In this document: positions 45,080 through 53,079 of the stretch, one piece after another | How the letters are laid out: each line of letters opens with the position of its first letter | How positions within the stretch are numbered: the first letter of the stretch is position 1 | From: Nocardioides luteus | Lineage (GTDB): Bacteria; Actinomycetota; Actinomycetes; Propionibacteriales; Nocardioidaceae | Length of the DNA stretch: 64,000 bases | Assembly (NCBI RefSeq): GCF_015752315.1 | Contig: NZ_JADOVJ010000001.1 | Coordinates: 2,038,501-2,102,500 of the forward strand | Reading direction: 5' to 3' | The notes under the pieces: model-generated | Told to the model about the DNA's origin: nothing | Databases searched by the model: none | What the model saw: only the letters and a program-made list of their open reading frames with translations | Program-made: the position numbers and the translations under genes

Positions 45080-46348
45080 ATGAAGGTCCTGAAGTCCCCG
45101 GCCGTCCTGATCCTCGTCGGTGCGATAGCCGGCATCGTCTTCGGCCTGGTGGCCGGGGAATGGGCGGCGAACCTCAAGTTCGTCGGTGACATCTTCATCC
45201 GGCTGATCCAGATGTCGATCGTCCCGCTGGTGGCCTCGTCGGTGATCGTGGCGACGGGCGCGATGACCGGGGCAGGCGCCGGCAGGCTGGCCGGAGCGAC
45301 GTTCGGCTGGATGCTGGGCTTCGCCGTGGTCGCGGCCTTCGTCGGCTGGGGACTGGCCGAGCTGATCCAGCCGGGCTCGGGGATGCGCTACGACGGCGAG
45401 CTCGACCCGGCCCTGGCCGACTCGGCCGCGGAGACGGCGGTCGGCTGGCAGCAGACGGTGACCAGCTTCGTCTCCACCAACGTGGTCGAGGCGATGGCCA
45501 GCGGAGCGATGGTGCCGATCATCGTCTTCGCCCTGCTCTTCGGCCTCGCGCTCAACCGCTACACCGCCCTCAACGGCCCGACCGTCGTGCTCACCTTCTT
45601 CGAGCAGGTCCAGGCGATCGTCCTGCTGATGATCAGGTACGTCATGCTGCTGGCCCCGATCGGCGTCTTCTGCCTCCTCGCCGACCTCGCCGGCCGGGTC
45701 GGCTTCGCGGTCGTCACCACGGCCCTCGCCTACCTCGGGGCGACGCTGGCCGGGGTCGTGATCATCTTCGCCCTCTACCTCGTCGTGGTCGTCGCCGTCA
45801 CCCGGCTGAACCCGCTGCTCATGCCCGCGAAGCTCGCCGAGCAGACCGTCGTCGCCATCACCACGACGTCGTCGGCGGTCACCTTCCCGACCGTGCTGAA
45901 GAACGCCGTCGAGAAGTTCGGCATCTCGAAGCGCGTCGCGGACTTCACCCTCTGCCTGGGGATGACGATGGGCTCGTGCGGCGCGGTCCTCAACTACACG
46001 CTCGTGGTGCTCTTCCTCGCCCAGGCCTCCGGTGTCTCGCTCTCGCCCGGAGACATCGCTCTCGGCATGGCGCTCGCGGTGCTGCTCAACATCGGCACGA
46101 TCACCGTGCCGGGCGGGTTCCCGGTCGTCGCGATCTTCCTCGCCACCTCGCTGGACCTGCCCATCGAGGCCGCCGGACTGCTCATCGCCGTCGACTGGTT
46201 CACCGGCATCCTGCGTACGTTCCTCAACGTCAACGGGGACACCATGGTCGCCCTGCTCGTCGCGCACGGTGCCGACGAGATCGACCGGGACGTGTACGCC
46301 GGGACGAAGCCGGCGGTCGAGCCCGCCACCGAGGAGGCCGCGGCCTGA
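45080..46348 (+). CDS. Dicarboxylate/amino acid:cation symporter (DAACS, DctA/GltP type)
   Basis: A 422-residue transporter with about eight helices and two re-entrant loops. The first loop signature is TTTSSAVTFPTVLKNA, and the Na/substrate region reads NIGTITVPGGFP with NVNGDT near the end. It should import glutamate, aspartate or C4-dicarboxylates with Na+ or H+. The ATG follows TTAGGAGACCCG. Confidence 0.9.
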   Translation: MKVLKSPAVLILVGAIAGIVFGLVAGEWAANLKFVGDIFIRLIQMSIVPLVASSVIVATGAMTGAGAGRLAGATFGWMLGFAVVAAFVGWGLAELIQPGSGMRYDGELDPALADSAAETAVGWQQTVTSFVSTNVVEAMASGAMVPIIVFALLFGLALNRYTALNGPTVVLTFFEQVQAIVLLMIRYVMLLAPIGVFCLLADLAGRVGFAVVTTALAYLGATLAGVVIIFALYLVVVVAVTRLNPLLMPAKLAEQTVVAITTTSSAVTFPTVLKNAVEKFGISKRVADFTLCLGMTMGSCGAVLNYTLVVLFLAQASGVSLSPGDIALGMALAVLLNIGTITVPGGFPVVAIFLATSLDLPIEAAGLLIAVDWFTGILRTFLNVNGDTMVALLVAHGADEIDRDVYAGTKPAVEPATEEAAA

Positions 46349-46398
46349 CCCGCCCGCGCACTGCGGCCGGTCGGCCCAGGCCGGTGGACCCGGCCGGG

Positions 46399-46404
46399 TA
46401 GGCT
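46399..46404 (+). promoter_or_regulatory. -10 box of the GNAT gene (leaderless)
   Basis: TAGGCT ends 8 nt before the GTG at 46413. Confidence 0.5.
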
Positions 46405-46412
46405 CCGCGGAC

Positions 46413-47267
46413 GTGGAGGCTCCCGGTCGGATCTGGTTCGGCTACATCGCCGCGGTGGGCATCGCGGTGGTCGGGCTGATCACGCTCGACCCGCTCGCGT
46501 TCGGACTGGCCGTCGCCGTGCTCGTCGCGACGGTGCTGGGGGAGTGGTACCGCGGTCGGCAGGCCGCTCTCGCTCTCGCGGCGCAGAATGCGGACCTCCC
46601 CGAGCTGGTCGCGCGATGGGCGCGGGGCTGGGCCTACTCGCGGGGCTTCCCGCGTCCCGCGGCGGTCCCCGGAGGCGTACGCGTCGAGGTGGGGGAGCCG
46701 GAGCGGCGGGTCGAGTGGGTGGCGACCGACGACGCGGACACGCTCGGCGAGCTCGTCGACACGGTCCGGGCCACGCCCGAGGCATGGCTGTCGGTGGTGA
46801 CCGAGTCGCCTGCGGGCGTACGCCCCTGGTTCGCAGAGGTCGGGTTGACGGCGACCGATGCCGAGGAGGCGCTGATGTCTATCCGCCTCGCCGACCACGA
46901 GTCCCGGCCGCTCCCCGAGGGCTACCGCGTCGAGATGGAGCGTGACGGCGGCGTCATCGCGGTGACGGTGCGCCCGGACGACGCCGCGGAGGCGGTGGCG
47001 GCCGGCGGGCGGATCGCGGTCATCGGCGCCGACGCCGTCGCCGACCGCATCCAGACCGATCCCGGCCACCGGCGCCGCGGCCTGGGCGGCGCGGTGATGA
47101 GCCTGCTGGTCGCGGCCGCACGGGAGGCCGGTGCGGTCCACGGCCTCCTGGTCGCCAGCGAGATGGGCGAGGCTCTCTACGCCGAGCTGGGCTGGCGCGT
47201 CGAGGCCCGCCTGGTCACGGCCCGGTCGGACGCGCCGCGTACGTCGGCCGAGTCCCGGCACGGCTAG
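46413..47267 (+). CDS. Membrane-anchored GNAT-family acetyltransferase
   Basis: A 284-residue protein. The first 50 residues hold one or two hydrophobic segments (IWFGYIAAVGIAVVGLITL, then LAFGLAVAVLVATVLGEWY). The C-terminal half carries the acetyl-CoA motif DPGHRRRGLGGAVMSLL and the downstream ALYAELGWRVEARL typical of GNAT enzymes. The substrate is unknown, but membrane anchoring is unusual for the family. Confidence 0.75.
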   Translation: MEAPGRIWFGYIAAVGIAVVGLITLDPLAFGLAVAVLVATVLGEWYRGRQAALALAAQNADLPELVARWARGWAYSRGFPRPAAVPGGVRVEVGEPERRVEWVATDDADTLGELVDTVRATPEAWLSVVTESPAGVRPWFAEVGLTATDAEEALMSIRLADHESRPLPEGYRVEMERDGGVIAVTVRPDDAAEAVAAGGRIAVIGADAVADRIQTDPGHRRRGLGGAVMSLLVAAAREAGAVHGLLVASEMGEALYAELGWRVEARLVTARSDAPRTSAESRHG

Positions 47268-47293
47268 ACCCGACTTGTGGTTGAGTGACGCCT

Positions 47294-47839
47294 ATGAGCG
47301 ACGACGTGACCCCTGCGCCCGAGGCCCCTGACTTCGACTCCCAGCAGGAGGCCGACATCGCCGCGTTCTGGGAGGACGTCAAGCACCACGCCCACCTCAG
47401 CGCCGCCCCCGGCTACTTCGGTGCCTCGCCGCTGGAGGCGCTGCAGCCCCCGGCCTGGGCCTTCGGAGGCACGCCGGAGCAGTCCAACGAGCTCCTCGAG
47501 CTCGTCCTGGAGGGCGTGAAGACCGCGACCGCCTCGGCGATGTGGGACTACGAGGCCGCCGAGGAGCCCATCCCGACCGTCGGCACCCTCGGCATCGTCC
47601 TCGACGGTGCCGGTCACCCGCGGGCTCTGGTCGTGACCACCGCGGTCGAGGTGGTGCCGTTCGACGAGGTCTCCGAGGAGCACGCTCGCGCCGAGGGCGA
47701 GGGCGACGGCTCGCTGGAGCACTGGCGCGAGGTCCACCGGCGCTTCTTCTCCGAGGAGGCCGGCCACGACCGCGGCTTCGCCGAGGACATGCCCGTCGTC
47801 CTCGAGCGCTTCGAGCTCATCTGGCCGAAGCCCGAATGA
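47294..47839 (+). CDS. ASCH-domain protein
   Basis: A 181-residue protein from the ATG at 47294; a GTG at 47285 would add three residues. The ASCH fold is read from WAFGGTPEQSNELLELVLEG, KTATASAMWDYE, GTLGIVLDGAGHPRALVVTT and VLERFELIWP. ASCH proteins resemble PUA domains and bind or act on RNA or modified nucleosides; this one has no clear partner. The product ends 10 bp before the YjbR-like gene. Confidence 0.85.
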   Translation: MSDDVTPAPEAPDFDSQQEADIAAFWEDVKHHAHLSAAPGYFGASPLEALQPPAWAFGGTPEQSNELLELVLEGVKTATASAMWDYEAAEEPIPTVGTLGIVLDGAGHPRALVVTTAVEVVPFDEVSEEHARAEGEGDGSLEHWREVHRRFFSEEAGHDRGFAEDMPVVLERFELIWPKPE

Positions 47840-47849
47840 ACCCAGCCGG

Positions 47850-48206
47850 ATGTCGCCGCAGGAGCTGACCGACCGGGTCCGAGCGATCTGCCTCGGGTTC
47901 CCGGAGAGCGCCGAGCGGGCCACCCACGGCGCGCCCGGGTTCTTCGTGAAGAAGCAGTTCGTGATGCTGTGGCCACAGGGCCACCACGGGCGCGACGAGC
48001 CGCACCTGTGGGCGGCCGCGGCGGCGGGGGTGCAGGACGAGGTCGTCGGCGACGATCCCGAGCGGTTCTTCGTGCCTCCCTACGTCGGTGGGCGCGGCTG
48101 GATCGGCATGCGGCTCGACGGTGACGTCGACTGGGCCGAGGTCGCCGAGGTCTGTGAGGACGCCTACCGGCAGATCGCGCCGGAACGCCTGCTGCGCCGG
48201 CTGTGA
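47850..48206 (+). CDS. MmcQ/YjbR-family protein
   Basis: A 118-residue protein of the YjbR fold, a double-wing DNA-binding-like fold of unknown role. Family landmarks are CLGFPESAERATHGAPGFFV and PPYVGGRGWIGMRL, then AYRQIAPERLLRRL. It lies in tandem with the ASCH gene. Confidence 0.82.
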   Translation: MSPQELTDRVRAICLGFPESAERATHGAPGFFVKKQFVMLWPQGHHGRDEPHLWAAAAAGVQDEVVGDDPERFFVPPYVGGRGWIGMRLDGDVDWAEVAEVCEDAYRQIAPERLLRRL

Positions 48207-48435
48207 GGGACATTTTCGTGGCCGTTCGTCCTGGTCTGACCGACAGTTCGGCAACGGATCGGTAGCCATCGCGCGGCGGGTCTTTCCATGCCGTGCGGAC
48301 ATGTGGGAGCGTCCGCGCGTTCGGCCGAGTTCGGCGGTCTGCGGGGCGACTTGCGGTGGTCCGTTCCCGTGCGCCCGTCGTTGGTGCCAGAGGCCGGTTC
48401 TCTCTCACACACCGCAAGTCATCTGGAGGTTCCTC
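48207..48435. other. Gene-free 229-bp leader region
   Basis: No convincing gene is present. A GGAGG ribosome site near 48424-48428 serves the next gene; I see no clear -10/-35 pair. Confidence 0.5.
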
Positions 48436-49188
48436 ATGGGCTGGTTCATCGCCCAGAGCTTGGTATTCATCCTGGTCGCGTTCGCGATCGGACTGCTCGT
48501 CGGCTGGCTGATCTGGGGCCGCCGTGGCAAGCGCACCGTCGTCGAGGAGTCGGCGGCCGCGGCGCCGGAGGCCGACACCACCTCGGAGTCGGAGGTCGAG
48601 CCTGAGGTCGAGGCTGCTGCCGTCCCTGTTGCTCGAGCCGAGTCCGAGGACGCGGTGGCTTCTGAGCCGGAACCTGAGCTCGAGCCGGCGGCCGAGGTCG
48701 AGCCTGAGGTCGAGGCCGCTGCCGAGGCCGCGGTCGTCGCCGAGGCGGAGTCGGTCGCACGCGAGGCGGCTGAGCAGGAGCCGGAGCCGGAGCCGCAGGA
48801 CCTCAAGCGGATCGAGGGCATCGGCCCAAAGATCGACGCAGCGCTGAAGGCGCAGGGCTATGTGACGTACGCCCGTGTCGCCGCGGCCACGGAGGACGAG
48901 CTGCGTGCGGCGATCAAGGCGGAGGGCGTGCGGTTCGCTCCGTCGGCGAGCTCGTGGGCGCGGCAGGCGCAGCTCCTGGCCGAAGGCGACGAGGACGGTC
49001 TGAAGGAGTTCCAGGACTATCTGGTCGGCGGTCAGGACCGCAGCGTGAAGTTCAACGAGAAGGTCGACTTCGCCGACGTCGACGAGATCACCGACGCCGA
49101 GGACAAGGCCGAGGCGCTGGCCGAGGACGCGGCCGAGGTCGCCGCTGTCGAAGCCGCTGAGGACGACGCCTCCGGGGCGAAGGCATGA
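48436..49188 (+). CDS. Membrane-anchored acidic protein with helix-hairpin-helix domain
   Basis: A 250-residue protein. One transmembrane helix (residues 4-27, SLVFILVAFAIGLLVGWLIW) is followed by a long Glu/Ala/Val-rich linker and a helix-hairpin-helix module (DLKRIEGIGPKIDAALKAQG, then YARVAAATEDELRAAIKAEG). A second acidic tail closes it. The HhH module binds DNA or proteins in other contexts. Its TGA overlaps the ATG of the OmpA-like gene, so the two probably act together at the envelope. Confidence 0.8.
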   Translation: MGWFIAQSLVFILVAFAIGLLVGWLIWGRRGKRTVVEESAAAAPEADTTSESEVEPEVEAAAVPVARAESEDAVASEPEPELEPAAEVEPEVEAAAEAAVVAEAESVAREAAEQEPEPEPQDLKRIEGIGPKIDAALKAQGYVTYARVAAATEDELRAAIKAEGVRFAPSASSWARQAQLLAEGDEDGLKEFQDYLVGGQDRSVKFNEKVDFADVDEITDAEDKAEALAEDAAEVAAVEAAEDDASGAKA

Positions 49189-49946
49189 GGCTGCGCCGGA
49201 TCGTCCTGCCCGTCATCGTCGGCATCGTCCTGCTCGGCGGGCTCACCGCGGTCCAGGACACGGTCTTCCGCGAGCGGATCGAGGACAAGCTGACAGACAA
49301 GGCGGCCGCCGCCCTGTCCGAGGCCGGGCTCGACGACGTGGAGGTCGCCTTCACCGGGCGCGACGGCGAGGTCACCGCGAAGACCGAGGCTGCCGCGGTC
49401 GAGGCCGGCGCGCTCGTCGAGGACGTCACTGGCGTACGCGTCGTCCAGGCCTTCGGCCCGGATGGTGCGGTCACCGGTGAGGACCGGAGCGGCACGGACG
49501 CAGTGGGCGGCGACAGCGAGGCCGAGGCGACCACGGAGCCCGAGCCGTCGGAGCCGGCCGTCACGGCGGAAGCGTCGCCGACGCCGACCACGGAGGAGCG
49601 CGAGGCGGCGCAGGCCGAGCTGGACAGGTTCCGGTCGATCGGCTTCGAGCACAACAGCGACGTGCTGACCGGCGACGGGCTCGGCGTGGTCAAGGCGCTG
49701 GCGGCGACGCTGACCGAGCACCCGGACGTCACGGTGCGGATCGAAGGGCACGCCGACATCACCGGGATGCTCGCGCACACCCAGGACCTGAGCGAACGCC
49801 GGGCCAAGCGGGTCCTGGACACGCTGGTGGGCCTGGGTGTCGAGGCGGACCGGCTCACCTCGAAGGGCTACGGCGAGACCCGGCCGATCGTCCCCGGCAA
49901 GCCGGACCCGGGCAACCGACGCGTCGAGCTCGTCATCACCAACTGA
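49185..49946 (+). CDS. OmpA-family protein with BON domain (ArfA/OmpATb-like)
   Basis: A 253-residue membrane protein. A signal-anchor helix (IVLPVIVGIVLLGGL) is followed by a BON-like domain (KAAAALSEAGLDDVEVAFTG, then AGALVEDVTGVRVVQAF). A Glu/Pro-rich linker leads to a C-terminal OmpA peptidoglycan-binding domain (VRIEGHADITG, DLSERRAKRVLDTL, PGNRRVELVI). This order is that of mycobacterial ArfA. It is coupled to the preceding HhH protein. Confidence 0.87.
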   Translation: MRLRRIVLPVIVGIVLLGGLTAVQDTVFRERIEDKLTDKAAAALSEAGLDDVEVAFTGRDGEVTAKTEAAAVEAGALVEDVTGVRVVQAFGPDGAVTGEDRSGTDAVGGDSEAEATTEPEPSEPAVTAEASPTPTTEEREAAQAELDRFRSIGFEHNSDVLTGDGLGVVKALAATLTEHPDVTVRIEGHADITGMLAHTQDLSERRAKRVLDTLVGLGVEADRLTSKGYGETRPIVPGKPDPGNRRVELVITN

Positions 49947-49984
49947 TCCGGGCCGACTGATCGGCTCCCTGTCGACCGGGACGG

Positions 49985-49990
49985 TAACGT
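49985..49990 (+). promoter_or_regulatory. -10 box of the acVLRF1 gene (leaderless)
   Basis: TAACGT ends 6 nt before the ATG at 49997. Confidence 0.55.
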
Positions 49991-49996
49991 ACGGCC

Positions 49997-50611
49997 ATGC
50001 CCAACGTCGCCGTCCCGGTCGCTCGGATCCAGCGCTGGGTCGACAACTTCGCGGCACGTCACGGCGAGACCCGGCTCGCGGTCGACTCGGGTGCACTGAC
50101 CGGTGCCGCGGCCGACGGGTCCTCGTTCATCGCAGCGCTGCCGTTCGAGAAGACGTACGCCGGGCCGGCCGAGGTCGAGGCGTTCATCGCCGCCTCGGCG
50201 GCCCCGCAGGACTGGGGCATCCTGCTGGTCCGCAAGGGCGGCTTCGCGATCGCCCGGATGAACGGCGCCGAGATCGCCGACCACAAGATCGGCCGCCGCC
50301 ACGTCCAGGGGAAGACCAAGGCCGGCGGCTGGAGCCAGCAGCGCTTCGCCAGGCGCCGGGCGAACCAGGCAAGTGCGGCCTACGAGGCGGCGGCCGAGCA
50401 CGCCGCACGGATCCTCGACGGGCTGAGCGGCCCGCTCGTCACCGGCGGTGACCACGGCGGCGTCGACGACGTGCTCGAGGACCGACGGCTGCGGCCGCTC
50501 ACCGTCGCCGGACCGTGGCTGGCCGTGCAGGACCCCAACCGCGCGGTGCTCGATCAGGCGATCGAGGACGCGCAGAAGGTGCGGATCGAGGTCCTCAACG
50601 CCGACGGCTGA
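49997..50611 (+). CDS. acVLRF1-family peptidyl-tRNA hydrolase (Vms1/ANKZF1-like rescue factor)
   Basis: A 204-residue member of the actinobacterial Vms1-like release factor group, which frees stalled nascent chains from ribosomes. The core motif is KTKAGGWSQQRFARRR, with Gln114/Gln115 at the place of the catalytic glutamine loop. Other blocks are RIQRWVDNFAARHGETRL and WGILLVRKGGFAIARMNG. Its stop is embedded in a palindrome shared with the stop of the convergent gene. Confidence 0.88.
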   Translation: MPNVAVPVARIQRWVDNFAARHGETRLAVDSGALTGAAADGSSFIAALPFEKTYAGPAEVEAFIAASAAPQDWGILLVRKGGFAIARMNGAEIADHKIGRRHVQGKTKAGGWSQQRFARRRANQASAAYEAAAEHAARILDGLSGPLVTGGDHGGVDDVLEDRRLRPLTVAGPWLAVQDPNRAVLDQAIEDAQKVRIEVLNADG

Positions 50612-50624
50612 CGCCTCGGCGTCA
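50609..50624. terminator. Palindrome joining two convergent stop codons
   Basis: TGACGCC-TC-GGCGTCA begins with the TGA of the acVLRF1 gene and ends with the TGA (read on the minus strand) of the facing gene. It resembles one unit of the ctaB-ctaA repeat (GAGGCGTCA). Confidence 0.6.
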
Positions 50625-51050
50625 GGCGAGCTGCCAGACTCCCGGTGAACCCTTGATCATCGAGCCGTCGCTCAGGAGCGTCTGACGGGCGCGGCGGGCC
50701 GCGTAGCGCCAGCGGAGCTCGCCTTCCGGGGTGGTCTCGAAGTCGCCCGGCAGGAGCTGGTCGGCCAGCTGGCTCTCGAGCTCGTCGAGGACGGCGTCGG
50801 CCGTCATCGAACCGCCGGAGGCCTCGAGGATCTCGAGGATGAGCGGCGCGAAGGCGGCAGGTGGGGTCCACTTGCGCGGAGCGGACTTGGTGACGACCTT
50901 CGGGGCGGAGGCCGTCGAGCTCGTCGTGGTCTTGCGGACCCGGGTCGCAGGGTTCCGCACCGGAGCCGGAGCGGGCGGGGCCGGGGGCCGGCCGTGGATG
51001 CACTGTGACTTCGGCAGGTCACACAGCTCGCAGTAGTCAGTCTCGGACAT
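50622..51050 (-). CDS. Small protein with zinc-ribbon-like N-terminus and winged-helix C-terminus
   Basis: A 142-residue protein. The N-terminus CELCDLPKSQCIHG looks like a single zinc-binding knot. A Pro/Ser-rich linker follows. The C-terminal part (APLILEILEASGGSMTADAV, WRYAARRARQTLLSDGSM, SPGVWQLA) resembles the winged-helix domain of Mrr-like proteins, but no nuclease domain is present. Start supported by TATCGT 7 nt upstream on the minus strand. Function unknown, perhaps DNA binding. Confidence 0.72.
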   Translation of the reverse strand: MSETDYCELCDLPKSQCIHGRPPAPPAPAPVRNPATRVRKTTTSSTASAPKVVTKSAPRKWTPPAAFAPLILEILEASGGSMTADAVLDELESQLADQLLPGDFETTPEGELRWRYAARRARQTLLSDGSMIKGSPGVWQLA

Positions 51051-51057
51051 CGGCTCA

Positions 51058-51063
51058 ACGATA
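51058..51063 (-). promoter_or_regulatory. -10 box of the zinc-ribbon/winged-helix gene (leaderless)
   Basis: Minus-strand TATCGT ends 7 nt before the ATG at 51050. Confidence 0.5.
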
Positions 51064-51127
51064 TCGGCCCGATCACGCCGTCGTGGCATCCCGGCGGCGA
51101 ATACGGTCACGACCTGCGAGGATGCGC

Positions 51128-51133
51128 TACTTT
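51128..51133 (+). promoter_or_regulatory. -10 box of the kinase-like gene (leaderless)
   Basis: TACTTT ends 7 nt before the ATG at 51141. Confidence 0.55.
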
Positions 51134-51140
51134 GGCAAGC

Positions 51141-52052
51141 ATGTGGCAACCCGACCCCGGGTGGCTCGTCCTTCCCGGAGGCACCGGACCCTCCACGCTG
51201 GGGGTCTGGCGCACCGCCGTGGGCGAGGAGCCGGTCGTGGTCAAGCGGATCGGTCGCCCGGGGACGTACGACCCGGTCGAGCTGAGCCGGCGGCGACACT
51301 TCGCCTACTGGCGGCGGGCGGCGGACGTCGCCACCACCGGGCTGGTCGACGACACCCCGGGCATGATCTCCGCCCGCACGAGCGTCGCCGAGGACGACGA
51401 GGGCATCACCCTGACCACCGAATGGGTCGAGGACGCCGCCAACTCGGGTCTCTTCGCGGCCCTCTCGATGGGTCGATTCGCCGGTGCGGACCTCGGCGAG
51501 GCGCGCTGGCTGGCGCGCGACCAGTTCCGCGACCGGATGGCGCGGGTGGAGTACAACGGCGGCTGGCCGACCATGATGCGTACGACCGCCGCGGACATCG
51601 CCCACACCCTCTGGGAGCGGCGCGGTCGCTTCACCGATCTCCTCGACGGGCTTCCCCAGGTCGCCCAGCACGGCGACCCCGCGCCCCAGAACCTCCTCGG
51701 CCGCACCGGCGACGGCGAGCGGCTGATCGCGATCGACTGGTCGAGCCTCGGCCTGGGTCCCGTCGGCGGGGATCTCGGGCTCTACCTGCTGCACGCCCGG
51801 GAGTCGTTCGAGCCGTTGCTGGAGGCGTACGTCCTGGGATTGCCGCCCGGCATCGCGACCCGCGAGCAGGTGACCCTCGGGGCCCAGATCAGCGCGGTCT
51901 ACACCGCGCTGAGCCGGGCCGAGTGGGCGCTGAGCCGGGTCACGCCCGGCGAGGGCCCGCTGCTCGCGAAGTTCCGCCATCCGGCGGTCGCGCCGCATCT
52001 GCGGACTCTGCAGAAGCAGGCGCCGCTGGTGGAGGCGCTGCTCGAGATGTGA
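51141..52052 (+). CDS. APH-like (aminoglycoside phosphotransferase fold) kinase
   Basis: A 303-residue protein of the APH/choline kinase fold. The catalytic loop is QHGDPAPQNLL and the metal-binding Asp lies in LIAIDWSSLG, followed by VGGDLGLYLL. The lysine in EEPVVVKRIG fits ATP binding. Such proteins phosphorylate small metabolites more often than drugs, and nothing here points to a substrate or to resistance. Confidence 0.8.
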   Translation: MWQPDPGWLVLPGGTGPSTLGVWRTAVGEEPVVVKRIGRPGTYDPVELSRRRHFAYWRRAADVATTGLVDDTPGMISARTSVAEDDEGITLTTEWVEDAANSGLFAALSMGRFAGADLGEARWLARDQFRDRMARVEYNGGWPTMMRTTAADIAHTLWERRGRFTDLLDGLPQVAQHGDPAPQNLLGRTGDGERLIAIDWSSLGLGPVGGDLGLYLLHARESFEPLLEAYVLGLPPGIATREQVTLGAQISAVYTALSRAEWALSRVTPGEGPLLAKFRHPAVAPHLRTLQKQAPLVEALLEM

Positions 52053-52062
52053 CCGGCGAGGG

Positions 52063-53016
52063 CTACGGGTTGTCGAGATCCCGCGCCTTGAACGTGTCGC
52101 AGCCCTTGATCGAGTCGGGGGTGGTCATGCCCTTCTTGAACCAGGCGATCCGCTGCTCGGAGGAGCCGTGGGTGTACTGCGAGGTGTCCACGCGGCCGGT
52201 GGTCCTGGACTGGATGTGGTCGTCGCCGACGGTCTTGGCGGCGGAGATGCCCTCCGAGATGTCCTGCTCGGTGATGTCCTCGATGAACTCGTCGCTCTCC
52301 GCGGCAGCCGTCCACATCCCGGCGTAGCAGTCGGCCTGCAGCTCCAGGCGGACGGCGTCGGAGTCGGGGCCCTGCTGGGTGCGGACCTGTCCCATGGTGC
52401 CGAGCAGGTTCTGGATGTGGTGACCGTACTCGTGGGCGAGCACGTAGGCGCGTACGAAGGTGGTGTCCTGACCGCCGAGCTGCTCGAAGATCGAGTCGAA
52501 GAAGGTCGGGTCGAGGTAGATGGTCTGGTCGGCCGGGCAGTAGAACGGTCCGACGGAGCTCGACGCGGAGCCGCAGCCACCGGTCTGGACCTGGTCGGCG
52601 AAGATCACCACCGACTGCTCGGGCTGGAACCGGCCGGAGAGGTCGGGCTGGGAGTCCCAGTAGCCGGTCAGCGAGTTCTCCAGCGCGACGAACGCGCAGT
52701 TCTCGTCGTTGTTGGCGTCCTCGCCGGTCCGGCAGGAACCGAAGTCGCCGGTCTCCCCGCCCTCGGCCGCCTGGAGGCCGCCGAAGGTGCCGGTGCCGAC
52801 CGAGGTCGAGCCGCCGCCGTCACCGAGGACCTGGGGGCCGACGCCGGTGCACTGGGTGATGAGGAAGAAGACCAGCAGCACGATGACGGTGCCGATCCCG
52901 CCGCTCGCCTTGCCACCGGGGATCGGGATGCGGGCGCCACCTCCGCCGAACCCGCCACCGCCACCGCCGCCGGAGGTCCGGCTGGTGTCGAGTCTGGCCT
53001 TCGGGTTGAACCGCAT
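52063..53016 (-). CDS. YpfJ-family neutral zinc metallopeptidase
   Basis: A 317-residue membrane protein. A Gly-rich N-terminus precedes one transmembrane helix (GGIGTVIVLLVFFLITQCTG). The peptidase part carries the zinc motif HEYGHHIQN and a downstream glutamate (LELQADCYAGMW) as third ligand. Substrates are unknown for this family. The ATG at 53016 follows AGGGGGACAAG. It diverges from the ABC-F gene. Confidence 0.9.
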   Translation of the reverse strand: MRFNPKARLDTSRTSGGGGGGGFGGGGARIPIPGGKASGGIGTVIVLLVFFLITQCTGVGPQVLGDGGGSTSVGTGTFGGLQAAEGGETGDFGSCRTGEDANNDENCAFVALENSLTGYWDSQPDLSGRFQPEQSVVIFADQVQTGGCGSASSSVGPFYCPADQTIYLDPTFFDSIFEQLGGQDTTFVRAYVLAHEYGHHIQNLLGTMGQVRTQQGPDSDAVRLELQADCYAGMWTAAAESDEFIEDITEQDISEGISAAKTVGDDHIQSRTTGRVDTSQYTHGSSEQRIAWFKKGMTTPDSIKGCDTFKARDLDNP

Positions 53017-53063
53017 CTTGTCCCCCTGGAGGTGGTGATGTGTGGAGCCGAGTGCCCCGCCCA

Positions 53064-53069
53064 TACACT
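53064..53069 (+). promoter_or_regulatory. -10 box of the ABC-F gene
   Basis: TACACT ends 10 nt before the ATG at 53080, giving a leader of about 4 nt. A GTG one base after the box is a second possible start. Confidence 0.45.
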
Positions 53070-53079
53070 AGTGACGGTA

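Noticed and set aside
51141..52052. Aminoglycoside resistance kinase
   Set aside because: Only the general APH fold is visible; most actinobacterial members act on metabolites.
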